DNA of 37,690 bases, from positions 1-37,690 of the forward strand of contig CAWBCI010000036.1 of NCBI GenBank assembly GCA_963787195.1, given 5' to 3'. Positions 1 through 8,222 of this stretch are shown piece after piece. Position numbers and translations under genes: made by a program. The notes under the pieces were generated by a model. That model was given only the letters and a program-made list of their open reading frames with translations. It was not told the DNA's origin and did not search any database. Origin of the DNA: CAWBCI01 sp963787195 (lineage in GTDB: Bacteria; Bacteroidota; Bacteroidia; Bacteroidales; JAGOPY01). Positions within the stretch are counted from its first letter, which is position 1. The number at the start of each line of letters is the position of its first letter.

Positions 1-1273
1 CATCATTGGAATAGATATCAAAAGCTGCCATGGTTTGGGCGCCTGTAAAGATATATCCCGGATCAAGTCCGGGGCCGCAAACGAATACAACAGTAGCAAG
101 ATGTGGGTTACCCCATGCATCTACTGCAATATCTGAGTTAGCCCATAAAGATGTATACATGATCTCATCACGTGTTGGAAGTGGTTCAGTCCACATTGCC
201 GCGATCATTTCATCGCTGAGATAATTCTTTATAGCAGGAATCCCATCAACTCCTCCGAGTTGAACAGCGATCACATCTGACCATGTCTCACCTGCATCGG
301 TGGTTTTGATAAGCAGGGGGTACCACCAGTCGGCCAATTCAGGAAAAGTGCCGTTTACATCGTTCCAGTAAACATAACCAATCTGACCAGTGCGATCAAA
401 GGCCATTTTCAGATAACGGGCATAAGTGGCATCAGCAGGAACCAGGAAACGATCGTATTCCATATCACCGATTCCATCATTAAACACTCCTTTCATAAAG
501 ATGATATTCCCAAGGTAAGAAGTATAGGAATCAAGCAGGGAAGCATCGGCCATCCATGAATTCCCATCGACCTGTGTAACTTCAAAAGCGGTTGGGATTC
601 CCTGGTAGAAACCATTATCAAGATCTGAGGTATTCAGATGTTTGGATGTGTCGCTTGGATCACCAAAACGTCCCGTGCCATAGCCATAGGAACCCCATGG
701 GTCACCATTTGAGGCGTCCATAGTGGCAGCATGAAATACCATATAGGCATTGTTCGGATCTGTGTTGCCAGGTGGATTATAAATAGCGCCTTGCGGATAA
801 CGGGCTGCATCAATATTATAACTACCTCCGGAAATGTCGGAAGTATAAACTTTTACCTGATTAGTCCATGTCATACCACCATCGGTGGAGAAGTCATAGG
901 CCAGGTCACCGGAATACTGTTGGGGAGGACCAATTGCCCCACCCATACGGTGCAGGTTCGTAACAGTGTTGATATCCTTATTATACCAGGTGAAGGTAGC
1001 GGCGCCGTTGGAGTATCCGTAAGTGTAAATATTAGCCGCAGAACCAAGGTCCACGACATTTACAATACTTGTCCCTGCCGGTGCTTTAGGATGTTGAATA
1101 TGTTTAACGACAGTTATATTCTGATTATCCACTGCCGGTCCCGGCCTGGTTGCATTTTGTTTATTAATTTCCATATTTGCAACCTTGGTCCCAGGTTTCA
1201 ACTGGTAGCTTTTCTGTGCCAGGACATACAGACCGAAGCACATCAAAAGAGAAAGAAGTAAAACTTTTTTCAT
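1..1273 (-). CDS. Secreted Asp-box (BNR-like) T9SS protein, paralog A, 3' end cut by window
   Basis: The reading frame starts at an ATG at 1273-1271 and stays open to the window edge, giving about 424 residues. The rest, including the expected C-terminal T9SS sorting domain, lies outside. It opens with a signal peptide (MKKVLLLSLLMCFGLYVLAQ), then tracks the two complete paralogs downstream almost residue for residue, ending in a PGYIFTGAQTMAAFDIYSND-type segment. Asp-box-like motifs (S/T-x-D-G-G-x-T-W) suggest a sialidase-like beta-propeller exported to the cell surface. Its substrate is unknown, and Asp boxes are structural, so no hydrolase activity is claimed. A TTG-N19-TATCTTTG promoter precedes it. 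Confidence 0.85.
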   Translation of the reverse strand, partial: MKKVLLLSLLMCFGLYVLAQKSYQLKPGTKVANMEINKQNATRPGPAVDNQNITVVKHIQHPKAPAGTSIVNVVDLGSAANIYTYGYSNGAATFTWYNKDINTVTNLHRMGGAIGPPQQYSGDLAYDFSTDGGMTWTNQVKVYTSDISGGSYNIDAARYPQGAIYNPPGNTDPNNAYMVFHAATMDASNGDPWGSYGYGTGRFGDPSDTSKHLNTSDLDNGFYQGIPTAFEVTQVDGNSWMADASLLDSYTSYLGNIIFMKGVFNDGIGDMEYDRFLVPADATYARYLKMAFDRTGQIGYVYWNDVNGTFPELADWWYPLLIKTTDAGETWSDVIAVQLGGVDGIPAIKNYLSDEMIAAMWTEPLPTRDEIMYTSLWANSDIAVDAWGNPHLATVVFVCGPGLDPGYIFTGAQTMAAFDIYSND

Positions 1274-1359
1274 AAGCGTTCAATTTAAATTAAAGGTTAG
1301 TTATTAAATTTAGCAACTTTTATCAATTTTTATCCTTATAATTAGTTTATAAGCCTTTA

Positions 1360-1389
1360 CAAAGATATAATTATCAGATAAAAAATCAA
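1360..1389 (-). promoter_or_regulatory. Bacteroidota-type promoter for paralog A
   Basis: On the minus strand, TTG (complement of 1387-1389), a 19-base spacer and TATCTTTG (complement of 1360-1367) fit the Bacteroidota -33 TTG / -7 TAnnTTTG consensus. The start codon follows about 86 bases downstream. Confidence 0.6.
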
Positions 1390-1547
1390 TGATTTATGCA
1401 GGTATGTAATTTAATGTTATAAAGATAAAAAAATTATTAATAATTGCAATAGTTGTTCCGAAACAGTTTGTCTGATTTTTTACAGGGGGAGAAAGTACGG
1501 ATCAATTAGACGCTTCCTTCTAAAAGGAAAGATCTGAAGTATAAAGG

Positions 1548-1580
1548 CAATAAAAAAGGCTGCCTAAAAAGGCAGCCTTT
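1548..1580 (-). terminator. Rho-independent terminator of paralog B
   Basis: A perfect 10-base stem, AAAGGCTGCC (1555-1564) and GGCAGCCTTT (1571-1580), has a 6-base loop. Read on the minus strand it runs into a T-rich tract, 20 bases past the stop of the gene ending at 1602. A related GGCTGC hairpin follows paralog C. Confidence 0.85.
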
Positions 1581-1601
1581 AAAAATCGGGATGAAATATA
1601 A

Positions 1602-3659
1602 CTATTTCACTATCATTTTATGTGTAGACTGCTGTTTATCTGCCATTACAGTATAGAAATAAACACCGGTCTGCATTTTACTTGCATCGATGGTAAATGT
1701 ATATTCACCTGCATTTACCTGTCCTTTATCCAATTGCATAACTTTTTGGCCGATCATGTTAGTTACGATCAGGCTCAATGTGCTGCTTGTTTTCAGGTTG
1801 ACAACCACGTTTGATGTCTTGTTAAAAGGATTCGGATAATTCTGTGAAACGCTGGTAATTGCAGATATTTTGGCTTCATTGATACCCGTATAAATCGGAT
1901 CATTTCCAGTCGGTGTATCAAAATCACCATCGGAATAAGAGAAATCCTTAATATATTTAAACAGAACCGGCTGGGTCACATCCTGCGGGTCCATATCGGC
2001 ATAAACCATCGGAATGGTGTAAGTCATACTTCCTTCAGATCCTTCATCAATCACGTAACGTGATGAACTCAGGAAATAAGCCTGCCACATTGCTTCCGAG
2101 TAAGTTGTCACATTGGTTTCCCCATAATAGGAAGTCGAGCTTGTATCATGAGTAAGCATATTGGTCATCAGGTCAAAACCTTTGGCATAAATATCCGGTG
2201 AAGTGTTGGTGGTTACATCCGGAATACGGGTATCCAGCCATGTGAAGAACATCTTTTTACCATCCGTAGTAGCAGAAACCTGAACACGGTTATATTCGGT
2301 AAGCGGGTCAGAGTTCGGGTAGACGAAATCGGCCGTATAGGTTTCGATCGGGGCCAGTTCAACAGCCTGCCAGTTGGTGTTTTCAGGATCATTTGAATAG
2401 ATATCGAAAGCTGCCATAGTTTGAGCTCCAATCATGATATAGCCTGGATCAAGGCCGGGACCGGCTATGAATACAACTGCAGCAAGGTGCGGATTTCCCC
2501 AGGCGTCAACAGCGATATCAGAATTAAAATTAGGAGAGGCGTACATGATCTCATCACGGGTTGGTAATGGATCAGTCCACAAAGAAGCGATCATTTCATC
2601 TGAGAGATAATTCTTAATGGCCGGGATTCCATCAACTCCACCGAGCTGCACAGAAATCACATCTGACCATGTTTCACCTCCATCGGTGGTTTTGATTAAC
2701 AGAGGATAAGACCAGTCTGTCATATCAGGGATGGAACCATTCTCATCATTCCAATGAACATAACCAATCTGACCACTTGGGTCAAATGCCATTTTCAGAT
2801 AACGTGCATAACCAGCCTCAGCAGGCACAAGGAAACGGTCATATTCATAATCTCCGATTCCTTCATTGAACACGCCCTTCATCATAATGATGTTTCCCAT
2901 ATAAGGAGTTGTAGAACCTTCAAGGGCAGCATCGGCCATCCATGCATTCTGATCAACCTGGGTAATTTCAAAAGCAGTTGGAATTCCCTGATAGAATCCA
3001 TTATCAATATCAGATGTATTGAGATGTTTTGTAGTATCGGTCGGATCACCTATACGACCAACGCCCCAGCCATACGAACCCCATCCGGTACCATTGGAAG
3101 CATCCATGGTAGCCGCGAAAAAGGCCACATAAGCATTATTGGGGTCAGTATTTCCGGCAGGATTATAAATACCAGCCTGGGGATAACGGGCTGCATCAAT
3201 ATTATAGGAGCCGCCAGAAATGTCCGAAGTATATACCTTAACCTGGTTGGTCCAGGTATTCCCACCATCAGTTGAAATATCATAAGCCAAATCACCGGAA
3301 TACTGTTGGGGTGGGCCTATAGCCCCACCCATACGGTGAATATTGGTAATAGTGTTGATATCCTTGTTATACCACGTATAAGTAGCTGCACCATTCATAT
3401 AACCATAGGTAAAAATATTGGCAGCAGAACCTAGATCCACTACGTTAACAATATTGGTGCCTCTTGGCGCAGCAGGCTTTTGAATTGTCTTCCTGGCTGT
3501 CGGAATTTGATGTTCAACAGCTGGACCCGGATAGGTGGGGGTTTCCTTGTCTAATTTCAATTTAGCAACTTTAGTACCTGGCTGAAGTTGATAATTGTTT
3601 TGCGCGATGGAAAATAAACCAAAGCACATCAGCAATGATAAGAGTAACAATTTTCTCAT
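1602..3659 (-). CDS. Secreted Asp-box T9SS protein, paralog B
   Basis: A complete 685-residue secreted protein of unknown function. Residues 1-20 are a signal peptide (MRKLLLLSLLMCFGLFSIAQ). The central region holds at least two Asp-box motifs, STDGGNTW and TTDGGETW, typical of sialidase-like beta-propellers. The last ~80 residues form a T9SS type A sorting domain (SQNYPNPFNKTSNVVVNLK, then GVYFYTVMADKQ and terminal KMIVK), so the product should be exported through the type IX system and attached to or released from the cell surface. It is very similar to paralogs A and C, with the C-terminal third nearly identical to C. A TATCTTTG -7 element lies at 3697-3704 (complement). The role is unknown; surface recognition or glycan binding is inference only. 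Confidence 0.9.
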   Translation of the reverse strand: MRKLLLLSLLMCFGLFSIAQNNYQLQPGTKVAKLKLDKETPTYPGPAVEHQIPTARKTIQKPAAPRGTNIVNVVDLGSAANIFTYGYMNGAATYTWYNKDINTITNIHRMGGAIGPPQQYSGDLAYDISTDGGNTWTNQVKVYTSDISGGSYNIDAARYPQAGIYNPAGNTDPNNAYVAFFAATMDASNGTGWGSYGWGVGRIGDPTDTTKHLNTSDIDNGFYQGIPTAFEITQVDQNAWMADAALEGSTTPYMGNIIMMKGVFNEGIGDYEYDRFLVPAEAGYARYLKMAFDPSGQIGYVHWNDENGSIPDMTDWSYPLLIKTTDGGETWSDVISVQLGGVDGIPAIKNYLSDEMIASLWTDPLPTRDEIMYASPNFNSDIAVDAWGNPHLAAVVFIAGPGLDPGYIMIGAQTMAAFDIYSNDPENTNWQAVELAPIETYTADFVYPNSDPLTEYNRVQVSATTDGKKMFFTWLDTRIPDVTTNTSPDIYAKGFDLMTNMLTHDTSSTSYYGETNVTTYSEAMWQAYFLSSSRYVIDEGSEGSMTYTIPMVYADMDPQDVTQPVLFKYIKDFSYSDGDFDTPTGNDPIYTGINEAKISAITSVSQNYPNPFNKTSNVVVNLKTSSTLSLIVTNMIGQKVMQLDKGQVNAGEYTFTIDASKMQTGVYFYTVMADKQQSTHKMIVK

Positions 3660-3696
3660 AGTACGATTAATTTTTTTGATTAGTTTAAGATGCCTG

Positions 3697-3704
3697 CAAA
3701 GATA
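3697..3704 (-). promoter_or_regulatory. -7 promoter element for paralog B
   Basis: TATCTTTG on the minus strand matches TAnnTTTG, 37 bases before the start codon at 3659. No clear TTG is seen at the expected -33 spacing. Confidence 0.45.
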
Positions 3705-3793
3705 AAATAATTCAATAATAACATTAGAAAATAGAATAATTCATGTCTGATTAAAATAAGAATAGCTAATTATCTATTTTAGTAATCATTTAA

Positions 3794-3888
3794 GTCAGCA
3801 GTCAGCGGTCAGCAGTCAGCAGTCAGCGGTCAGCAGTCAGCGGTCAGCAGTCAGCAGTCAGCGGTCAGCAGTTAGCAGTCAGCGGTCA
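3794..3888. repeat. Tandem heptamer array GTCAGC(A/G), 13 full copies
   Basis: Thirteen consecutive 7-base units GTCAGCA or GTCAGCG fill 3794-3884, with one GTTAGCA variant at 3871-3877 and a partial unit to 3888. The A/G sixth-to-seventh base alternates as A G A A G A G A A G A A G. There are no spacers, so it is not a CRISPR, and 7 bases is not a codon multiple. It sits between two tandem paralogs. Confidence 0.95.
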
Positions 3889-3894
3889 AAATAA

Positions 3895-3914
3895 CCAATA
3901 CCCAATACCCAATA
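3895..3914. repeat. Short tandem heptamer CCAATAC, about 2.9 copies
   Basis: CCAATAC CCAATAC CCAATA occurs just after the GTCAGCR array. It is the same period with an unrelated sequence. Confidence 0.8.
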
Positions 3915-3952
3915 TTTTAATCAGAAAAAGAGATGAATTCTTAGAGCCAGGG

Positions 3953-3984
3953 TAAAAAAAAGGCTGCATTATGAAAGCAGCCTT
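3953..3984 (-). terminator. Rho-independent terminator of paralog C
   Basis: The stem AAGGCTGC (3960-3967) and GCAGCCTT (3977-3984) with a 9-base loop is followed on the minus strand by eight T residues. It lies 24 bases past the stop at 4009. Its stem is clearly related to the terminator after paralog B. Confidence 0.85.
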
Positions 3985-4008
3985 ATTTAGAAATATCAGA
4001 TAATTAGA

Positions 4009-6078
4009 CTATTTCACAATCATTTTGTTTGTTGTCTCATCTTTTCCGGCCATTACTGTGTAGAAGTAAACTCCGTCCGGAAGATTGCTGGCATCTATGG
4101 TGAAGGTATATTCACCCGCATTCACCTGTCCTTTATCTATTTGCATAACTTTTTGACCAATCATGTTTGTTACGATCAGGCTCAATGTGCTGCCTGTTTT
4201 AAGGTTCACAACCACGTTTGATGTTTTGTTAAATGGATTCGGGTAATTCTGGGACACACTGGAAATGGCTGATATTTTGGGCTCATTGATACCCGTATAA
4301 ATCGGATCATTTCCAGTCTGTGTATCAAAATCGCCGTCAGCATAAGAGAAATCCTTTATGTATTTGAACTGAACAGGTTGAGTTACATCCTGCGGGTCCA
4401 TATCTACATAAACCATGGGAACGGTGTAGGTCATACTTCCTTCAGAGCCTTCATCGATCACGTAGCGTGATGAACTCAGGAAATAAGCCTGCCACATTGC
4501 TTCCGAGTAAGTTGTTACATTGGTTTCCCCGTAATAGGAAGTCGAGCTTGTATCATGGGTAACCATATTAGTCATCAGGTCAAAACCTTTGGCATAAATA
4601 TCCGGGGAAGTGTTGGTGGTTACATCCGGAATACGGGTATCCATCCATGTGAAAAACATTTTTTTACCATCAGTAGTGGCAGATACCTGTATACGATTGT
4701 ATTCGGTAAGAGCCGTACCACCTGGTGACGGATCAAGGAAATCTCCCGTATAGGTTTCTATTGGAGCAAGTTCAATCGCTTGCCAATTTGTATTATCCGG
4801 ATCGTTTGAGTATATATCAAATGCAGCCATAGATTGAGGGGGAGACATGATATAACCTGGATCCAGGCCAGGGCCGCAAACAAATACAACAGTAGCCATG
4901 TGAGGATTTCCCCATGCATCTACTGCAAGGTCCGAATTTGCAAAAAGAGCCGTATACATAATTTCATCACGGGTTGGTAAAGGATCTGTCCATAAAGTTG
5001 CGATCATTTCATCGGACAGGTAATTTTTAATGGCTGGAATACCACCTACACCACCCAGCTGAACTGCGATCACATCTGACCAGGTCTCGCCGCCATCGGT
5101 GGTTTTAATAAGCAAAGGATACCACCAATCGGCCAATTCAGGGAAAGCTCCATTGACATCATTCCAGTAAACATAGCCTGTCTGACTCTGATCACCAGGG
5201 CCAAAGGCGATTCTCAGGTAGCGCGCATAGGTTGCATCTACCGGAAGCAAAAAGCGTTCATATTCATAATCTCCGATTCCTTCATTAAAAACACCCTTCA
5301 TCATAATAAAATTTCCTAAATACGGGGTGGTTGAGCCTTCTAATGCGGCATCAGCCATCCAGGCATTTCCGTTACCCTGGGTGATTTCAAATGCATCAGG
5401 AATCCCCTGGGCATATCCATTATCCAAATCTGAGCTTAAGAGATGCTTTGTAGTATCCGTAGGGTCGCCAAATCTGCCGACACCATAGCTATATCCGCCC
5501 CAGCTTCCTCCATTGCTGCCATCCAGATTAGCAGCAAAAAAACCAATATAGGCATTGTTCGGGTCGGTATTTCCGGCCGGGTTATAAATAGCAGCTTCCG
5601 GATAACGGGCGGCATCAGTATTATAAGACCCGCCAGATATGTCCGAAGTATATACCTTTACCTGATTGGTCCAGGTTTCACCGCCATCCGTAGAATAGTC
5701 ATAGGCAAGGTCTCCTGAATACTGTTGAGGTGGGCCTATAGCCCCGCCCATACGATGAAAATTGGTAACCGTATTAATTTCCTTATTATACCAAGTGTAA
5801 GTGGTACCACCATTGGCATAACCATAAGTGTAAACATTAGCTGCCGAACCAAGATTCACAACACTTACAACATTTGTACCTGCCGGTGCTTTAGGATGAA
5901 GAATTTGCTTTTTAGCAGTATAATTCTGATTCTCAACTACAGGCCCTGGCTGGGTTGCATCCTGCTTGTTTAGTTCCATATTTACAACCTTAACGCCAGG
6001 TTTAACCTGGAAGTTTTTCTGTGCCACGACAAATATTCCGAAGCACAATAGCATTGAAAGTAAAAAGACCCTTTTCAT
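4009..6078 (-). CDS. Secreted Asp-box T9SS protein, paralog C
   Basis: A complete 689-residue paralog of the two genes downstream on the same strand. It has a signal peptide (MKRVFLLSMLLCFGIFVVAQ), Asp-box motifs STDGGETW and TTDGGETW, and a C-terminal T9SS type A sorting domain with SQNYPNPFNKTS and terminal NKMIVK. Compared with paralog B, most differences fall in the N-terminal two thirds, while the segment around DTRIPDVTTNTSPDIYAKG onward is nearly invariant. That pattern suggests recent duplication or gene conversion. A TATATTTG -7 element lies at 6127-6134 (complement). The function is unknown; it is probably surface-exposed. Confidence 0.9.
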   Translation of the reverse strand: MKRVFLLSMLLCFGIFVVAQKNFQVKPGVKVVNMELNKQDATQPGPVVENQNYTAKKQILHPKAPAGTNVVSVVNLGSAANVYTYGYANGGTTYTWYNKEINTVTNFHRMGGAIGPPQQYSGDLAYDYSTDGGETWTNQVKVYTSDISGGSYNTDAARYPEAAIYNPAGNTDPNNAYIGFFAANLDGSNGGSWGGYSYGVGRFGDPTDTTKHLLSSDLDNGYAQGIPDAFEITQGNGNAWMADAALEGSTTPYLGNFIMMKGVFNEGIGDYEYERFLLPVDATYARYLRIAFGPGDQSQTGYVYWNDVNGAFPELADWWYPLLIKTTDGGETWSDVIAVQLGGVGGIPAIKNYLSDEMIATLWTDPLPTRDEIMYTALFANSDLAVDAWGNPHMATVVFVCGPGLDPGYIMSPPQSMAAFDIYSNDPDNTNWQAIELAPIETYTGDFLDPSPGGTALTEYNRIQVSATTDGKKMFFTWMDTRIPDVTTNTSPDIYAKGFDLMTNMVTHDTSSTSYYGETNVTTYSEAMWQAYFLSSSRYVIDEGSEGSMTYTVPMVYVDMDPQDVTQPVQFKYIKDFSYADGDFDTQTGNDPIYTGINEPKISAISSVSQNYPNPFNKTSNVVVNLKTGSTLSLIVTNMIGQKVMQIDKGQVNAGEYTFTIDASNLPDGVYFYTVMAGKDETTNKMIVK

Positions 6079-6126
6079 AGTTTGTTTAATTTAATTATTA
6101 GTTATCTGGTGTGTTTTTTCTGCATT

Positions 6127-6134
6127 CAAATATA
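6127..6134 (-). promoter_or_regulatory. -7 promoter element for paralog C
   Basis: TATATTTG on the minus strand fits TAnnTTTG, about 50 bases upstream of the start at 6078. Confidence 0.4.
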
Positions 6135-6207
6135 ATATTTTATTTCAAATTATTATAAATAAGAAAAAGTTAATGGTTCAAAAACCATTCCAAATCATTG
6201 AAAGAAC

Positions 6208-8085
6208 TCATATCTTAATAAACTTTTCAGTCCACCTGAAATCATTTACATCAATAATCAGATGATAGATACCCGTTAATAATCCATTGACAGGAACCTG
6301 GACACGGAAATTCCCGGCCGTATATTTTTTTTCACCTGAATCATGGACAATCCTGCCATTCGAATCATAGATCCGGAACCTAAGTGTTGAGTTGGTGATC
6401 AGGTTCATATCAAACGACAATATGTAATTTACAGGATTAGGATAAGGTGCCGATACAATTTCTTTTTGTGAAGATGCCGGTGGTTCTATAATTCCTGTGA
6501 GCAGATTTTCTTTTAAAATTTTTGAGTATATAATTGAGTTTTTTTGATAATTATGATCTCCGTCCGCCGCTGTACCAGGCGTCCCATCAGCATTGTAAGT
6601 CAGATGAATGTAATCTTCCGTAAGGCCCCCAATCTGTGGATAAATACATTCTTCCAAAATATGCTCATCTCCGGAAGTCAGGTCTATAAATTGACCCCAG
6701 GTACCATTCCGGTTGGCTCTGGCCCAAACATGCTTGAAATTATAATCATAATTGTGATAAGTCTCAGTTGTGGAGGAAAAGACAAGGTAGATAGTTCCAT
6801 CCCTGTCAATATCCAGGGATGGCATTGTTGAGAGCCCCATTTCCCTGTAATACAATATTTTATTTGTGAAATCAAGAATTCCGTTTTGGTTTACATCCTG
6901 TGCCCATCCTACATAATTTATATTCAGTATCATCTCTGAATTTTTATCATTATAAGAAGGTGGTGCAAGTGCATCCGGGTCATTGGAAAAGGCAGGCATA
7001 TCCTCATTCCAGTATCCAATGCCGTCTACATAAGGAAAGAGGTAAAATGAATTCCCGGCCGTATTATGCAATACTCTGCTAATCCCGAAAACAACATGTG
7101 CCTTTCCTGCATCATCCAGGCATATGGCGGCCGAATTATCCACGCAGAAAAATGTATCTGTAACTGTGGAATTCCAATCGAAAAATGGGTAAGGATGTTC
7201 CCATATGACAGTTTTGGCCCAGCTATCGCCGTTATCGGTCGACTTAAACATAAACATATCATGCCAGGGGCTTGCAACTAAAAAGGCAAGTGTGTTTTCA
7301 TGGGGTTTCGCCCAGACATATTCATCAGGTCCGATAGCTGAGTAGCTATCCGCTCCTGTACCATCCAGAGTAAGGTTTTCATCAGTCCATGTAATGCCCC
7401 CGTCAATGGACCTGGAATAGACCATGGCAGATTTCTGCCCCTGGTAAGCTTCGCAGGAATTGGCAAGCAATTGTATAGAGGTATTATTGATTCCCGAAGT
7501 GATCATCCTTGGCCATGACAGCATGGAAGGGCCTTTGGAATATGAATAAATGGATGGAGCCCAATTTCCCTTTCCTTTTATATTCCTCGTCTGAAAATAA
7601 ATCTTATGGGTGGAAGTATTATGGCTGGCAACAATTTCACCGGACTCTCCCCAGGGAGCATAAGAAGGCCATCCGGTTCTGTCAGTTTCCAGGCGTCCGT
7701 TCACATCAGCCATCCATTGAGAGCCATCAAAATAATTATATCCGGTTCCGCGATCCGGAAAACCGTCAGGATTCATACCATAGGTCCACACAGCTGCCAT
7801 CGACCCGTCATCGTATACCCAAAACCTGTTCCCCTGTAAGGCGTAGCTTTGCTGATCAAAAACGGTATATCCGATGATCGTTTCATCGCTTGTGATATTG
7901 TTTAAACCCAGCGTATAATCTGTAAGATCCTCTGAAAAATTGTTTTCAGAAAAACCGGCTGGTTCATAAACTGTACTTACAGCAATATTCCGCAATTTTT
8001 CCGGTACAGTATAATACTTCTGAGCTACAGTTGTTAAGCTGAAGGCAAAAAAAATACAAATCTGGATGAAGATTCTCATCGACAA
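6208..8085 (-). CDS. Secreted Asp-box T9SS protein, divergent fourth member
   Basis: A 625-residue protein with an N-terminal signal sequence (cleavage expected after TTVAQ). Several Asp-box motifs are visible (SIDGGITW and STDNGDSW), and the C-terminal domain begins near SAPYPNPVNYILSFDMN and ends EKFIKI, as in T9SS type A sorting domains. It is not closely similar to paralogs A-C but has the same architecture: signal peptide, propeller-like core, sorting domain. The product is expected at the cell surface or outside. A sialidase-like fold is likely; I cannot point to catalytic arginine or tyrosine residues, so enzymatic activity is not claimed. A second in-frame ATG lies two codons downstream. 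Confidence 0.88.
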   Translation of the reverse strand: MSMRIFIQICIFFAFSLTTVAQKYYTVPEKLRNIAVSTVYEPAGFSENNFSEDLTDYTLGLNNITSDETIIGYTVFDQQSYALQGNRFWVYDDGSMAAVWTYGMNPDGFPDRGTGYNYFDGSQWMADVNGRLETDRTGWPSYAPWGESGEIVASHNTSTHKIYFQTRNIKGKGNWAPSIYSYSKGPSMLSWPRMITSGINNTSIQLLANSCEAYQGQKSAMVYSRSIDGGITWTDENLTLDGTGADSYSAIGPDEYVWAKPHENTLAFLVASPWHDMFMFKSTDNGDSWAKTVIWEHPYPFFDWNSTVTDTFFCVDNSAAICLDDAGKAHVVFGISRVLHNTAGNSFYLFPYVDGIGYWNEDMPAFSNDPDALAPPSYNDKNSEMILNINYVGWAQDVNQNGILDFTNKILYYREMGLSTMPSLDIDRDGTIYLVFSSTTETYHNYDYNFKHVWARANRNGTWGQFIDLTSGDEHILEECIYPQIGGLTEDYIHLTYNADGTPGTAADGDHNYQKNSIIYSKILKENLLTGIIEPPASSQKEIVSAPYPNPVNYILSFDMNLITNSTLRFRIYDSNGRIVHDSGEKKYTAGNFRVQVPVNGLLTGIYHLIIDVNDFRWTEKFIKI

Positions 8086-8117
8086 ATATTTAGCTTAAAT
8101 TCCGCGCAAAAGAAAAT

Positions 8118-8125
8118 CAAAGTTA
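8118..8125 (-). promoter_or_regulatory. -7 promoter element for the fourth Asp-box gene
   Basis: TAACTTTG on the minus strand fits TAnnTTTG, 33 bases upstream of the start. A TTG (complement of 8150-8152) lies 24 bases further upstream, a slightly long spacing. Confidence 0.35.
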
Positions 8126-8222
8126 CTATAAAATTCAATTTACAGAAGACAATTCCTCCGGAATCGCAGACAAATATAGTAGGGAAAGGTTTGAATTCCA
8201 AATCAATTAAAGAATAATAAAT

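Larger units (their letters stand above)
1274..1601. other. Intergenic region between paralogs A and B
   Basis: This is a 328-base AT-rich gap. It holds the promoter of paralog A at 1360-1389 and the terminator of paralog B at 1555-1580. I see no ORF or RNA gene in it. Confidence 0.6.
3660..4008. other. Intergenic region between paralogs B and C with repeat array
   Basis: This 349-base gap contains the paralog B promoter element, the GTCAGCR heptamer array (3794-3888), a short CCAATAC heptamer run (3895-3914) and the paralog C terminator (3953-3984). No coding frame is apparent. Confidence 0.7.

Noticed and set aside
2754..3275. Long + strand open frame opposite paralog B, with counterparts opposite A (731-1261) and C (5443-5973)
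   Set aside because: It is antisense to a clearly real gene, and its recurrence in all three paralogs simply follows their shared codon sequence. No protein-like domains are seen.
3794..3888. Repeat array considered as CRISPR
   Set aside because: The units are contiguous 7-mers with no spacers and no cas genes nearby.
7509..7877. 122-codon + strand ORF
   Set aside because: It is antisense to the fourth Asp-box gene, with no recognisable features.
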